A stretch of DNA of 64,000 nt from Talinum fruticosum (GCA_021018815.1 JAITYX010000066.1:2108001-2172000), one strand, 5' to 3'; counted from the first letter of the stretch, positions 22,233 to 35,490 are shown. Notes: generated by a model from the letters alone, not told the origin. Numbers and translations: made by a program.

Positions 22233-22479
22233 ATTAAACACTAGATTAATTATACTAAATGTACGCTATTAATTACTATTTGTATTTGGTTTCGTTGTGA
22301 ATTGTAAGTTTAATCTTGATTAAGCAATAATAATAATGCTTACGAGCCAGATTATCATAGTACATGACTGTCTGGCTGCGTATGCTCTGTTAATCTCATC
22401 GTGTTATGAATAGTTTGTATTTCCATTGAAAATAATACATCAAGGGCTTCATCCTTCTTTGTGGTGTTTGAAATTTTCT

Positions 22480-22740
22480 CAAAATCGGTCACAAAAGCGG
22501 TCACAAAAAGTTAAGTACAAAACAGAATCGGTCACAAAATCGAGTCACAAAAGTGTTTAAGAATAAAACGGAATCCGTCGCAAAGCGGTCACAATTATAT
22601 AACGGTCACAAAATCGGTCACAAAAGCTCTAAAGAATAACGGTCACAAAATCGGTCACAAATATTTTCGGTCACAAAATCGGTCACAAAGTGGTCATAAT
22701 TTCTCACTGAAATAACGGTCGCAAAATCGGCGTGAAATAC
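22480..22740. repeat. Right GGTCACAAA repeat cluster
   Basis: About a dozen (A/C)GGTCACAAA units, some as AAATCGGTCACAAA pairs with spacers such as AGTTAAGTAC. Same core as the left cluster at 19410-19626. Confidence 0.8.
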
Positions 22741-22783
22741 GAGAGCGGTTACAATAGCGTTTCATTAACCCCGGGTCTTCAAC

Positions 22784-25742
22784 TGTAAGACCCCGAAATT
22801 TTAGGTGTTTGCCTGCTAGTGAATTAAATTATTAAAAGTTAAGTGAAAGGTTCGAAATTATTAAATTAAGTGACTTATTAATTTTCCGAGTCGGAATTAG
22901 AAGTCGAGAACCAAAACCCGAGCGTGGGCTAGCTAAATTGGGCCTTGTGAAGCTAGTTTAGGCCCGATTAAAATAATAAGGAAAGGAAATGAGAAATGGA
23001 GATTGCTTGGCATTTTTAGGAGGAGTTGGCAAATGATGAGAGCAAAAGAATTAAGGGTCTAATTGAAATGAAACAACGACTTAATTAGGTGTGCTTAGGA
23101 GAAGAGAAGAGAGAAATTGGGATTGAGAACAAAAGAGGAGGAACAAAGAAGCGAAGCGAAGCGGGGAAAGAAAAGAACGGGAAAGCGGAAACAGGGGAAG
23201 GCGAGAGAGGGAGTAGGGGAAGGCGAGAGAGGGAGAGAACGCGAGAGGGCGGTGGCCGCCTGAGCGGCAAGGCGCCGCTGCCGGTGGGCAAGGGAGAGCG
23301 AGAGCTCGGGAGGCCGAGCAAAGCAAAGGAAAAGGGGAGCGAAAGAAAGAAGAAGGAGCGGAACTAGAAACAAGGGAACGAAAGAAGCGAGCAAAGCGAG
23401 AGGAGAGACGAACAAAGAAAGCGAGATATTGAGAGGAAGAACGAGAGGGGTCGAGACCCCGAAGTGAGAGGCGAAGAGCGAGAGAGCCGAGAGGAATCGG
23501 GAAGCGAGAACAGGGCGAGAAGAACGAGGGAGTGAGAAAGAGAACCACGACGAAGCGAGGCGAGAGTAGCAAGGAATTGAGGCCGAGAGGTAGAAGAAGA
23601 AAGGGAAAGAGGAAACAGAAATTGAAACCCAATTCGAAACCTTCCAAAACTAAATTCTTAGAACTTCTAAGAATCTAAGGTGAGTAATCTGAATTCATCC
23701 TCTAAAATAAAATGAATTAGGTGGATTGAACATGAATTCGAAGTATGAAATTGGAAACCCTAGGTTTAATTGAAGAAGTTGAAGGCCTAAATTCACTAAA
23801 TTAGCAACTCACGAGTCAAAGAGCATGTTGTGATTATGTGATATCTAATTCTGAATTTATGATGTTTAAGTATTATCGAGCATGATTATTGAGAATTGGA
23901 TGAGATTAGCTTGAACAGAATTAGGGGAAAAAATTAGAAAGTTAAGTTCATGACTTATGTGCAGATTTTCGGTAATTATGCATGCTGTCCGAATTTCTGT
24001 GAATTCATGTGTAGCCCAAATTTCCTAAAAATTGTACTGCAACTTCGTGGCAATTTATGGAAATTTCCTGTAAAATTTGGTATGCATTGGATGAGTAGAT
24101 TGGGAGATATGCAATTTTAAGTGAAAATGTCCTATTTTGAGCAAAATCAGAACTAAATGAGTAACTCGAATTAAGAACTGAAATTTAAGAAGCTATATGG
24201 CTAGATTAAAAGATATATATCGATTAAGGAAAGTTATAGAACCATAAACCACCTATACGCGATAATACGCGATCATGAAAACGATGAGTTCATTGATGGA
24301 AATCCTAGTTGGCATGTTTATGTGATTATGTGTTTATCCCGAATTACATCGATTATAAATGATATAAGCATGCGTATGTGAAATGAATTGATTATACTTG
24401 AGGGGGACTTGCTTATGTGAATTGCTTGTTTGAAGAAGTTACGCATGAACGTGTTGAGCATGAATTATATGAATTAAGTATATCTTATGTATAAGTAATA
24501 AGAAGATAAGAAACATAAAGAACTAAAGAAGGGAGAAATGATTGTGTTATTGATCTAAGACCCCACGAATTAAAGAACCCTCCGAAGCTATGGCCATAGA
24601 AGTATCTGTCAACCCGAAGCCACGAATTGAATTGCTTCCAAGAATTATTGACAGTATGCGTCCTTCGAGGAAGGGAGGCCGCCTTGAGGCCACGAATTGT
24701 ATGCCTCCGTTAACCGAGCCCACGAATTGTTTTGGCTCCAAGAACTGGGTCTTTAGAGCGAGAACATAAATCTTCTTTCCATTTGAAACTAAGAAGACTT
24801 AAAAGAATTACGACATGAAGAATCGAACGATCATGCATGATGAACAAGAAAGAACGAATCGATGATTTATGAAATGCATGATTGAACTCAAGAAGAATGA
24901 GAAGAAGAATGAATCCTAACTTCATAAGAAATTAATACGATAAGAAGCAAGATATGAATTACGTGATGAATGACTTATTTGATGAATGATTTACGTGATA
25001 AATGATTTACATGATGAATGATTCTATGACTTATTTGCGTAGAAAGACGAATGAAGCATGTTTGATTGAATTCATGAGTAATTGATGTCATTATGTTTCT
25101 CGAGCAACCTGGTAAGTTTAGAATGTGGCATGTCATAAGCATGTATGATCCGAATCGCATGTTATGAATGAATATTGAACTTATGTGTATTTGTTAATGA
25201 ATTAATGTGCAAAGTGAAACCCGGGGTGGGTTTGGGTTATTCACCGGGCTAGTGGAGCTCATGACGTCACCAACATTTTAGGTACGAAGTTAAGACCAGC
25301 GAGGAGTTGCCTTTGGCTTTTGGAAATAGCGAGACGAATAGGAGATGCCGGACTTATTGCATGTTTTTCTGTCTTTTGTTTGTAAAGATGTTGTAAAGAC
25401 TGGTTGTATGTGAACTTAAGTTTTGACTATGAATATAAAAGCCCTATGTGAATACTCCGAGCGTGTGGCTCGTTGAGTCTATGTTGTGTTACTCCGAGCG
25501 TGTGGCTCGTTGAGTTTAAGATTGTGAATCGTGCGGGATTAAGGCTTTAAACCTATGGAATTAGCCATATTATAGAGGAAACTCGCCGAAATTTCCGAAA
25601 AACCTTCGAAAACCTAGAACCAGCGCTTCCGCTAATCTAAGAAAGGGTTATTAACCCCAAGTTGAGAACTTAAGCAGCCTTAGGGGTTCCTCCCGGGAAC
25701 CCCGGCATGTAATACTCCTAGGGTGGGTCTAGGGGTGTTACA
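22784..25742 (+). repeat. Solo LTR, gypsy-type, 2,959 bp, with 5-bp target duplication
   Basis: Starts TGTAAGACCCC at 22784 and ends GGGGTGTTACA at 25742; the ends are inverse of each other at 10 of 11 positions. TCAAC stands directly before (22779-22783) and directly after (25743-25747), a perfect 5-bp target-site duplication. No internal retrotransposon sequence adjoins it, so it is a solo LTR left by recombination between two LTRs. Length and termini suit chromovirus (Tekay-like) gypsy elements; the lineage is inferred. Purine-rich open frames at 23081-23650 are not genes. The 3' part contains the twice-repeated CTCCGAGCGTGTGGCTCGT also seen at 5708-5855. Confidence 0.92.
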
Positions 25743-26485
25743 TCAACCCTCCAACCTTTACCACCTCAAAAACCTCTCTTAAATTAACCTTCTCCATCTA
25801 ATTTTTAGGGTAAAATTTTCAGATTCAGTTCTTTTAATTTAATTTCTTAGGTTAATTTTTCAAATTCAGCTTTTCATTTCTTTTAATTTAAGTATTTAAG
25901 TTGTAATTAGTTATTCTTTTCCTGCTTGGAGATTAAAAGTTTGATTATGGTATGTATGTAATTGATGCATGAAGACTAGGAAAAATTTGGTGAGATCTGG
26001 ATATACTGAACTTGAAGAAAGATTGTGGAAAAAATCCCTGTACGGAGGACATTCATGAAGTAATTCCGAGTCCAGAATTACTTTTGGTTAGTTTAAATGG
26101 TTATTTGACCTAATCACGAGATTAAGGGAAATATTGATGCTAATTTCATATGCTGAGGGGTTATGAAACCGAAGTGACATAAGAATTAGCACCTTCGGGA
26201 AATTGATTATGCCCTTATAAACAAAACAAAGTTAAGAATTAAGTACATAAAAGAGTGAATAAAAGTATTTGCATAATAAATTAACTAATAATAGTACTTA
26301 AAAGTATAACATCTTTACTGAACACATATATTTGGGTTTGCGCCCGCAAATAGAAAATAAATAAACCTTATAGGTTAGAGATAACCTTAATACTATTTAG
26401 AAGAAAACTACGTATATTTGAGGTTAATCGGGGCCTAAAACTTTAATGACGATTCATAATTTTAAACTACAGGTAAGTAAAAAAA
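25743..26485. other. Between solo LTR and tRNA array, no gene seen
   Basis: AT-rich continuation of the sequence into which the LTR inserted. No domain, RNA gene or repeat recognised except a short stray array phrase (ATGACGATTCATAATTTT) near 26446. Confidence 0.4.
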
Positions 26486-27062
26486 TTAAATGACGATTCA
26501 TAATTTTATGGGTTTATGAATTTGTAAGGTTCTTTTTGTTTTGTTTGGGTTCATAGGGCCTAAAACTTTTGATTAAAAGTAATCTCTTCAAAGTGTAACC
26601 TATATATTGTCAATGTCATATTCCCTGTCATATATTGTTTTCTCAAGAACTATGGTTACGAACTATGCTCACTCTTGACCAGTAGTTTAGTTACTTTTGT
26701 AACAATATCATTCTCTATTCAACCGCTAACTTTATTAGTATTACTACTTCTCATTGCAATTGATTAAGTCTCTCAATTTGTTAATCATGTCCGACAAAGC
26801 TCAAGAGTGTAAAATCACCTTAGAAAAACACAAAAACATAGAATAAGGCTTTTGTTGTTCAATTGATTCTTAGCATTTTTCTATTTCTCAGCTCCAAGTA
26901 GTAACTTTGCTTATCTCGAGTCTGTTTAAGTTTGAGTTGGATTCTAGCTTTTCTTCCTCTTGATTTTTGAATGCATTTTTTTAGTGTTATCGAAAAAGGA
27001 TGATGGGGATCGATCGATTATGTAGCATAGACTCGCAACAAAATAAAATTTAAAAATAAAAA

Positions 27063-27136
27063 TGGCCCATACAAGTCTTGAACACTGGGATCTTGGCGTC
27101 ACTAGCACCACGCTCTAATTGACTAGGTAATGGGCT
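27063..27136 (-). pseudogene. tRNA-Ile-like, type A, copy 1
   Basis: Anticodon loop CTAGTGA, so anticodon AGU (Thr) in place of AAU. D arm broken (ACCTAGTC for AGCTCAGTTGG) and one T-arm difference (CACTGGG). Confidence 0.8.
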
Positions 27137-27734
27137 AATTCGTACAAATGGTTCATGAGATGTTGAAAATATACGAGCATCGAATTCATCTGCAGTGCAA
27201 ACTATGACAACATAAAGAAATAGCATGAAGATACATACTTTTATAGGTTTTAAATTGTAAGGTTCTTTTTCTTTTGTTTGGGTTCATAAGGCCTCAAACT
27301 TTTGATTAAGAGTAATCTCTCTAAAGTTCAATCTGTATATTGCGAGTTTTGTATTTCCCTCTCTAATATTATTTTTTGAGAACAATTGTTAGGATCTATT
27401 CTCACTCGTGGGCAAGTAGTTCGGTTACTTTTGCAATGTTATCGTTTTCTATTCAATCGCTAACTTTATTAGCTCAATAGTGCAAAACCACCTTAGAAGA
27501 AATCAAAAAATAAAATGACGATTTTGTTGTTCCAATTATTCTTAGCGTTTTCTATTTCTCTGTTCCAAATAGTAAATTTTCTTAACTCAAGTCCTGTTCA
27601 AGTTTGAGTTGAATTTTAGCTTACTTTCCTCCTGATCTATTGATGGTTTTTCTGGGAGTGATTGAAAGAGGATGATGTGGAACTATTGATTGTGTAACAT
27701 GGACACGAGAATAAAAAATTTTTAAAAATAAAAA

Positions 27735-27808
27735 TGCTCCATATCGGTCTTAAACTTGCGACATTGGCATTATTAGCCGCACACTCTAACCAACTAAGTT
27801 AATAGGCC
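27735..27808 (-). pseudogene. tRNA-Ile-like, type B, copy 1
   Basis: Anticodon AAU in loop CTAATAA, but anticodon stem (TGCGG/TGCCA) and T stem (GCAAG/CCGAT) are mispaired. A box has AACTTAGTTGG. Confidence 0.8.
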
Positions 27809-28459
27809 AATTCAAACAAATAACTAAGGAGATGTGGAAATTATATGAGAATCGACTTCATCTGGGGTGCATACTATGAGAACATAAAAAAATTGAACGA
27901 CAATTTATAATTTTATGGGTTTATGAATTTGTAAGGTTATTTTTGTTTTGTTTGGTTTCATAGGGCCTAAAACTTTTGATTAAAAGTAATCTCTTCAAAG
28001 TGCAACCTATATATTGTCAATGTCATATATTGTTTTCTTAAGAACTATGGTTACGAACTATGCTCACTCTTGACCGAGTAGTTTAGTTACTCTTGTAACA
28101 ATATCATTCTCTATTCAACCGCTAACTTTATTAGTATTACTACTTCTCATTGCACTTGATTAAGTCTCTCAATTTGTTAATCATGTTTGACAAAGCTGAA
28201 GAGTGTAAAATCACCTTACAAAAACACAAAAACATAGAATAAGGCTTTTGTTGTTCCATTGATTCTTAGCATTTTTCTATTTCTCAGCTCCAAGTAGTAA
28301 CTTTGCTTATCTCGAGTCTGTTTAAGTTTGAGTTGGATTCCAGCTTTTCTTCCTCTTGATTTTTGAATGCATTTTTTTAGTGTTATCGAAAAAGGATGAT
28401 GGGGATCGATCGATTATGTGGCATAGACTCGCAAAAACAAAAAAATTTAAAAATACAAA

Positions 28460-28532
28460 TGGCCCATACAAGTCTTGAACCCGGGACCTTGGCGTTACTA
28501 GCACCATGCTCTAATTGACTAGGTAATGGGCT
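28460..28532 (-). pseudogene. tRNA-Ile-like, type A, copy 2
   Basis: Anticodon AGU, D arm one base short and mispaired. Anticodon stem differs from the other type A copies (CATGGTG). Confidence 0.8.
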
Positions 28533-29129
28533 AATTCGTACAAATGGCTCATGAGATGTTGAAAATATACAAGCATCGAATTCATCTGCAAGTGCAAACT
28601 ATGACAACATAAAGAAATAGCAGGAAGATGCATAATTTTATAGGTTTGTGAATTGTAAGGTTCTTTTTCTTTTGTTTGGGTTCATAAGGCCTCAAACTTT
28701 TGATTAAGAGTAATCTCTCTAAAGTACAATCTGTATATTGCGAGTGTTGTATTTCCCTCTCTAATGTTATTTTTTGAGAACTATTGTTAGGAACTATTTT
28801 CACTCCGGGCAAGTAGTTCGGTTACTTTTGCAATGTTATCGTTTTCTATTCAATCGCTAACTTTATTAGCTCAATAGTGCAAAACCACCTTAGAAGAAAT
28901 CAAAAAATAAAATAACGAGTTTGTTGTTCCAATTATTCTTAGAGTTTTCTATTTCTCTGTTCCAAGTAGTAAATTTGCTTAACTCAAGTCCGTTCAAGTT
29001 TGAGTTGAATTTTAGCTTATTTTCCTCCTGATCTATTGATGGTTTTTCTAGGAGTAATTGAAAGAGGATGATGTGGATCTATTGATTGTGTAACATGGAC
29101 ACAGAATAAAAAATTTTTAAAAATAAAAA

Positions 29130-29203
29130 TGCTCCATGTCGGTCTTGAACTTGCGACATTGGCATTATTAGCCGCACACTCTAACCAACTAAGTTAATAG
29201 GCC
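29130..29203 (-). pseudogene. tRNA-Ile-like, type B, copy 2
   Basis: Anticodon AAU; broken anticodon and T stems as in the other type B copies. Confidence 0.8.
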
Positions 29204-29865
29204 AATTCATACAAATAACTAAGGAGATGTGGAAATTATATGAGAATCGACTTCATTTGAGGTGCATACTATGAGAACATAAAAAAATTGAATGACGATT
29301 TATAATTTTATGGGTTTATGAATTTGTAAGGCTCTTTTTGTTTTGTTTGGTTTCATAGGGCCTAAAACTTTTGATTAAAAGTAATCTCTTCAAAGTGCAA
29401 CCTATATAATGTCAATGTCATATTCCCTGTCATATATTGTTTTCTTAAGAACTATGGTTACGAACTATGCTCACTCTTGAGCAAGTAGTTTAGTTACTTT
29501 TGTAACAATATCATTCTCTATTCAACCGCTAACTTTATTAGTATTACTACTTCTCATTGCAATTGATTAAGTCTCTCAATTTGTTAAACATGTCCGACAA
29601 AGCTCAAGAGTGTAAAATCACCTTAGAAAAACACAAAAACATAGAAGAAGGCTTTCGTTGTTCCATTGATTCTTAGCATTTTTCTATTTCTCAGCTCCAA
29701 GTAGTAACTTTGCTTATCTCGAGTCTGTTTAAGTTTGAGTTGGATTCTAGCTTTTCTTCCTCTTGATTTTTGAATGCATTTTTTAGTGTTATCGAAAAAG
29801 GATGATGGGGATTGATCGATTATGTAGCATAGACTCGCAACAAAAAAATATTTTAAAAATACAAA

Positions 29866-29938
29866 TTGCCCATGTAAGTCTTGAACCCGGGACCTTGGCG
29901 TTACTAGCACCACGCTCTAATTGACTAGGCAATGGGCT
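29866..29938 (-). pseudogene. tRNA-Ile-like, type A, copy 3
   Basis: Anticodon AGU; acceptor 3' strand has an extra change (TTGCCCATG on the + strand), D arm broken. Confidence 0.8.
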
Positions 29939-30537
29939 AATTTGTACAAATGGCTCATGAGATGTTGAAAATATACAAGCATCAAATTCATCTCGCACTG
30001 CAAACTATGACAACATAAAGAAATAGCATGAAGATGCATAATTTTATAGGTTTGTTAATTGTAAGGTTCTTTTTCTCTTGTTTGGGTTCATAAGGCCCCA
30101 AACTTTTGATTAAGAGTAATCTCTCTAAAGTTCAATCTGTATATTGCAAGTGTTGTATTTCCCTCTCTAATTTTATTTTTTTGAGAACTATTGTTAGGAA
30201 CTATTCTCACTCTGTGCAAGTAGTTCGGTTACTTTTGCAATGTTATCGTTTTCTATTCAATCGCTAACTTTATTAGCTCAATAGTGCAAAACCACCTTAG
30301 AAGAAATCAAAAAATAAAATAACGATTTTGTTGTTCCAATTATTCTTAGTGTTTTCTATTTCTCTGTTCCAAGTAGTAAATTTGCTTAACTTAAGTCTGT
30401 TCAAGTTTGAGTTGAATTTTAGCTTATTTTCCTCCTGATCTATTGATTGTTTTTCTAGGAGTGATTGAAAGAGGATTATGTGGATCTATTGATTGTGTAA
30501 AGTGGACACGAGAATAAAAAATTTTTAAAAATAAAAA

Positions 30538-30611
30538 TGCTCCATGTCGGTCTTGAACTTGCGACATTGGCATTATTAGCCGCACACTCTAACCAACTAA
30601 GTTAATAGGCC
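30538..30611 (-). pseudogene. tRNA-Ile-like, type B, copy 3
   Basis: Anticodon AAU, type B stem defects. Confidence 0.8.
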
Positions 30612-31275
30612 AATTCATACAAATAACTAAGGAGATGTGGAAATTATATGAGAATCGACTTCATTTGAGGTGCATACTATGAGAACATAAAATAATTGAA
30701 TGACAATTCATAATTTTATGGGTTTATGAATTATTAAGGTTCTTTTTGTTTTGTTTGGGTTCATAGGGCCTTAAACTTTTGATTAAAAGTAATCTCTTCA
30801 AAGTGCAACCGATATATTTTGAATGTCATATTCACTGTCATATATTGTTTTCTTAAGAACTATGGTTACGAACTATGCTCACTCTTGACCATTGGTTTAG
30901 TTACTTTTGGAAGAATATCATTCTCTATTCAATCGCTAACTTTATTAGTATTACTACTTCTCATTGCACTTGATTAAGTCTCTCAATTTGTTAATCATGT
31001 CCGACAAAGCTCAAGAGTGTAAAATCACCTTAGAAAAACACAAAAAACATAGAATAAGGCTTTTGTTGTTCCATTGATTCTTTGCATTTTTCTATTTCTC
31101 AACTCCAAGTAGTAACTTTGCTTATCTCGAGTCCGGTTAAGTTTTAGTTGGATTCCAGCTTTTCTTCTTGTTGATTTTTGAATGCATTTTTTAGTGTTAT
31201 TGAAAGAGGATGATGGGGATTGATCGATTATGTAGCATAGACTCGCAACAAAAAAAAAAGTTTTTAAAACACAAA

Positions 31276-31348
31276 TGGCCCATACAAGTCTTGAACCCGG
31301 GACCTTGGCGTTACTAGCACCACGCTCTAATTGACTAGGTAATGGGCT
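31276..31348 (-). pseudogene. tRNA-Ile-like, type A, copy 4
   Basis: Anticodon AGU, D arm broken as in the type A consensus. Confidence 0.8.
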
Positions 31349-31945
31349 AATTCGTACAAATGGCTCATGACATGTTGATAATATACAAGCATCGAATTCA
31401 TCTGCAGATGCACACTGTGAGAACATAAAGAAATAGCATGAATATGCATAATTTTATAGGTTTTGAATTGTAAGGTTCTTTTTCTTTTGTTTGGGTTCAT
31501 TAGGCCTCAAACTTTTGATTAAGAGTAATCTCTCTAAAGTTCAATCTGTATATTGCGAGTGTTGTATTTCCCTCTCTAATATTATTTTTTGAGAAATATT
31601 GTTAGGAACTATTCTCACCCTGGGCAAGTAGTTTGGTTACTTTTGCAATGTTGTCATTTTCTATTCAATCGCTAACTTTATTAGCTCGATAGTGCAAAAC
31701 CACCTTAGAAGAAATCAAAAAATAAAATAACAATTTTGTTGTTCCAATTATTCTTAGCGTTTTCTATTTCTCTGTTCCAAGTAGTAAATTTTCTTAACTC
31801 AAGTCTGTTCAAGTTTGAGTTGAATTTTAGCTTATTTTCCTCTTGATCTATTGATGCTTTTTCTAGGAGTGATTGACAGAGGATGATGTGGATCTATTGA
31901 TTGTGTAACATGGACGTGAGAATAAAAAATTTTTAAAAATAAAAA

Positions 31946-32019
31946 TGCTCCATGTCGGTCTTAAACTTGCGACATTGGCATTATTAGCCGGACACTCTAA
32001 CCAACTAAGTTAATAGGCC
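31946..32019 (-). pseudogene. tRNA-Ile-like, type B, copy 4
   Basis: Anticodon AAU; an additional change next to the anticodon stem (GTCCGGC on the minus strand). Confidence 0.8.
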
Positions 32020-32681
32020 AATTAATACAAATAACTAAGGAGATCTGGAAATTATATGAGAATCGACTTCATCTAGGGTGCATACTATGAGAACATAAAA
32101 AAGTGAATGACGATTCATAATTTTATGGGTTTATGAATTTGTAAGGTTATTTTTGTTTTGTTTGGGTTCATAGGGCCTAAAACTTTTGATTAAAAGTAAT
32201 CTCTTCAAAGTGCAACCTATACATTGTCAATGTCATATTCCCTGTCATATATTGTTTTCTTTAGAACTATGGTTACGAACTATGCTCACTCTTGACCAGT
32301 AGTTTAGTTACTTTTGTAACAATATCATTCTCTATTCAACCGCTAACTTTATTAGTATTACTACTTCTCATTGCACTCGATTAAGTCTCTCAATTTGTTA
32401 ATCATGTCCGACAAAGCTCAAGAGTGTAAAATCACCTTAGAAAAACACAAAAAGCATAGAATAAGGCTTTTGTTGTTCCATTAATTCTTAGCATTTTTCT
32501 ATTTCTCAGCTCCAAGTAGTAACTTTGCTTATCTCGAGTCTCGTTTAAGTTTGAGTTGGATTCTAGCTTTTCTTCCTCTTGATTTTTGAATGCATTTTTT
32601 AGTGTTATCGAAAAAGGATGATGGGGATCGATCGATTATGTAGCATAGACTCGCAACAAAAAAATATTTTAAAAATACAAA

Positions 32682-32754
32682 TGGCCCATACAAGTCTTGA
32701 ACCCGGGTCCTTGGCGTTACTAGCACCACGCTCTAATTGACTAGGTAATGGGCT
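32682..32754 (-). pseudogene. tRNA-Ile-like, type A, copy 5
   Basis: Anticodon AGU; variable-loop change (GGACCC) besides the type A D-arm defect. Confidence 0.8.
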
Positions 32755-33349
32755 AATTCGTACAAATGGCTCATGAGATGTGGAAAATATACTAGCATCA
32801 AATTCATCTGCAGTGCAATCTATGAGAACATAAAGAAATAGCATGAAGATGCATAATTTTATAGGTTTTAAATTGTAAGGTTCTTTTTCTTTTGTTTGGG
32901 TTCATAAGGCCTCAAACTTTTGATTAAGAGTAATCTCTCTAAAGTTCAATCTGTATATTGCGAGTTTTGTATTTCCCTCTCTAATATTATTTTTTGAGAA
33001 GTATTGTTAGGAACTATTCTCACTCTGGGCAAGTAGTTCGGTTACTTTTGCAATGTTATCGTTTTCTATTCAATCGCTAACTTTATTAGCTCAATTGTGC
33101 AAAACCACCTTAGAAGAAATCAAAAAATAAAATAACGATTTTGTTGTTCCAATTATTCTTAGCGTTTTCTATTTCTCTGTTCCAAATAGTAAATTTTCTT
33201 AACTCAAGTCTGTTCAAGTTTGAGTTGAATTTTAGCTTATTTTCCTCCGGATCTATTGATGGTTTTTCTGGGAGTGATTGAAAGAGGATGATGTGGATCT
33301 ATTGATTGTGCAACATGGACGTAGAATAAAAAATTTTTAAAAATAAAAA

Positions 33350-33423
33350 TGCTCCATGTCGGTCTTGAACTTGCGACATTGGCATTATTAGCCACACACT
33401 CTAACCAACTAAGTTAATAGGCC
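33350..33423 (-). pseudogene. tRNA-Ile-like, type B, copy 5
   Basis: Anticodon AAU; GTGTGGC before the loop restores one anticodon-stem pair lost in other type B copies. Confidence 0.8.
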
Positions 33424-34085
33424 AATTCATACAAATAACTAAGGAGATGTGGAAATTATAAGAGAATCGACTTCATCCGGGGTGCATACTATGAGAACAT
33501 AAAAAAATTGAATGACGATTCATAATTTTATGGGTTTATGAGTTTGTAAGGTTCTTTTTGTTTTGTTTGGGTTCATAGGGCCTAAAACTTTTGATTAAAA
33601 GTAATCTCATCAAAGTGCAACCTATATATTGCCAATGTGATATTCCCTGTCATATATTGTTTTCTTAAGAACTGTAGTTACGAACTATGCTCACTCTTGA
33701 CCAGTAGTTTAGTTACTTTTGTAACAATATCATTCTCTATTCAACCGCTAACTTTATTAGTATTATTACTTCTCATTGCACTTGATTAAGTCTCTCAATT
33801 TGTTAATCATGTCCGACAAAGCTCAAGAGTGTAAAATCACCTTAGAAAAACACAAAAACATAGAAGAAGGCTTTCGTTGTTCCATTGATTCTTAGCATTT
33901 TTCTATTTCTCAGCTCCAAGTAGTAACTTTGTTTATCTCGAGTCTGTTTAAGTTTGAGTTGGATTCTAGCTTTTCTTCCTCTTGATTTTTGAATGCATTT
34001 TTTTAGTGTTATCGAAAAAGGATGATGGGGATCGCTCGATTATGTAGCATAGACTCGCAACAAAAATAAAATTTAAAAATACAAA

Positions 34086-34158
34086 TGGCCCATACAAGTC
34101 TTGAACCCGGGACCTTGGCGTTACTAGCACCACGCTCTAATTGACTAGGTAATGGGCT
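34086..34158 (-). pseudogene. tRNA-Ile-like, type A, copy 6
   Basis: Anticodon AGU, type A D-arm defect. Confidence 0.8.
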
Positions 34159-34752
34159 AATTTGTACAAATGGCTCATGAGATGTTGAAAATATACGAGC
34201 ATCGAATTCATCTGTAGTGCAAACTATGACAACATAAAGAAATAGCATGAAGATGCATAATTTTATAGGTTTGTGAATTGTAAGGTTCTTTTTCATTTGT
34301 TTGGGTTCATAAGGCCTCAAACTTTTGATTAAGAGTATCTCTCTAAAGTTCAATCTGTATATTGCGAGTTTTGTATTTCTCTCTCTAATATTATTTTTTG
34401 AGAACTATTGTTAGGAACTATTCTCACTCTGGGCAAGTAGTTCGGTTACTTTTGCAATGTTATCGTTTTCTATTCAATCGCTAACTTTATTAGCTCACTA
34501 GTGCAAAACCACCTTAGAAGAAATCAAAAAATAAATTAACGATTTGTTGTTCCAATTATTCTTAGCGTTTTCTATTTTTCTGTTCCAAGTAGTAAATTTG
34601 CTTAACTCAAGTCTGTTCAAGTTTGAGTTGAATTTTAGCTTATTTTCCTCCTGATCTATTGATGGTTTTTCTGGGAATGATTGAAAGAGGATGATGTGGA
34701 ACTATTGATTGTGTAACATGGACACAGAATAAAAAAATTTTAAAAATAAAAA

Positions 34753-34826
34753 TGCTCCATATCGGTCTTAAACTTGCGACATTGGCATTATTGGCCGCAC
34801 ACTCTAACCAACTAAATTAATAGGCC
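34753..34826 (-). pseudogene. tRNA-Ile-like, type B, copy 6
   Basis: Anticodon AAU with loop CCAATAA (position 33 U replaced by C); type B stem defects. Confidence 0.8.
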
Positions 34827-35490
34827 AATTCAAACAAATAACTAAGGAGATGTGGAAATTATATGAGAATCGACTTCATCCGGGGTGCATACTATGAGAA
34901 CATAAAAAAATTGAATGACGATTTATAATTTTATAGGTTTATGAATTTGTAAGGTTATTTTTGTTTTGTTTGGTTTCATAGGGCCTAAAACTTTTGATTA
35001 AAAGTAATCTCTTCAAAGTGCAACCTATATATTGTCAATGTCATATTCCCTGTCATATATTGTTTTCTTAAGAACTATGGTTACGAACTATGCTCACTCT
35101 TGACCAGTAGTTTAGTTGCTTTTGTAACAATATCATTCTCTATTCAATCGCTAACTTTATTAGTATTACTACTTCTCATTGCACTTGATTAAGTCTCTCA
35201 ATTTGTTAATCATGTTTGACAAAGCTGAAGAGTGCAAAATCACCTTACAAAAACACAAAAAACATAGAATAAGGCTTTTGTTGTTCCATTGATTCTTAGC
35301 ATTTTTCTATTTCTCAGCTCCAAGTAGTAACTTTGCTTATCTCGAGTTTGTTTAAGTTTGAGTTGGATTCTAGCTTTTCTTCCTCTTGATTTTTGAATGC
35401 AATTTTTTAGTGTTATCGAAAAAGGATGATGGGGATCGATCGATTATGTGGCATAGACTCGCAAAAACAAATAAAATTTAGAAAAACAAA

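Larger units (their letters stand above)
19395..22783. mobile_element. CACTA-like element with subterminal GTCACA repeats, carrying gene sequence
   Basis: CACTACTAGAAAT at 19395 matches the CACTA (En/Spm) terminus. Behind it lie many GTCACAAA/TTTGTGAC words in both orientations (19410-19626), and a second cluster of CGGTCACAAA words lies at 22480-22740. Such subterminal arrays are the transposase-binding regions of CACTA elements. The interior has no transposase motif I recognise but holds GC-rich tandem units, an exon-like fragment and a proteinase-inhibitor pseudogene. A matching TAGTAGTG right end is not seen on either side of the solo LTR at 22784, so the right border is unresolved. Confidence 0.6.

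Noticed and set aside
23081..23647. Long open frames on both strands in a purine-rich stretch
   Set aside because: Inside the solo LTR; low-complexity GA-rich DNA has few stops. No domain.
24547..24925. Minus-strand frames within the solo LTR
   Set aside because: Short, no domain, and inside a noncoding LTR with repeated CCACGAATTG phrases.
22700..25760. Right terminus of the CACTA-like element on either side of the solo LTR
   Set aside because: No TAGTAGTG-like end was found before 22784 or after 25742, so the border was not called.
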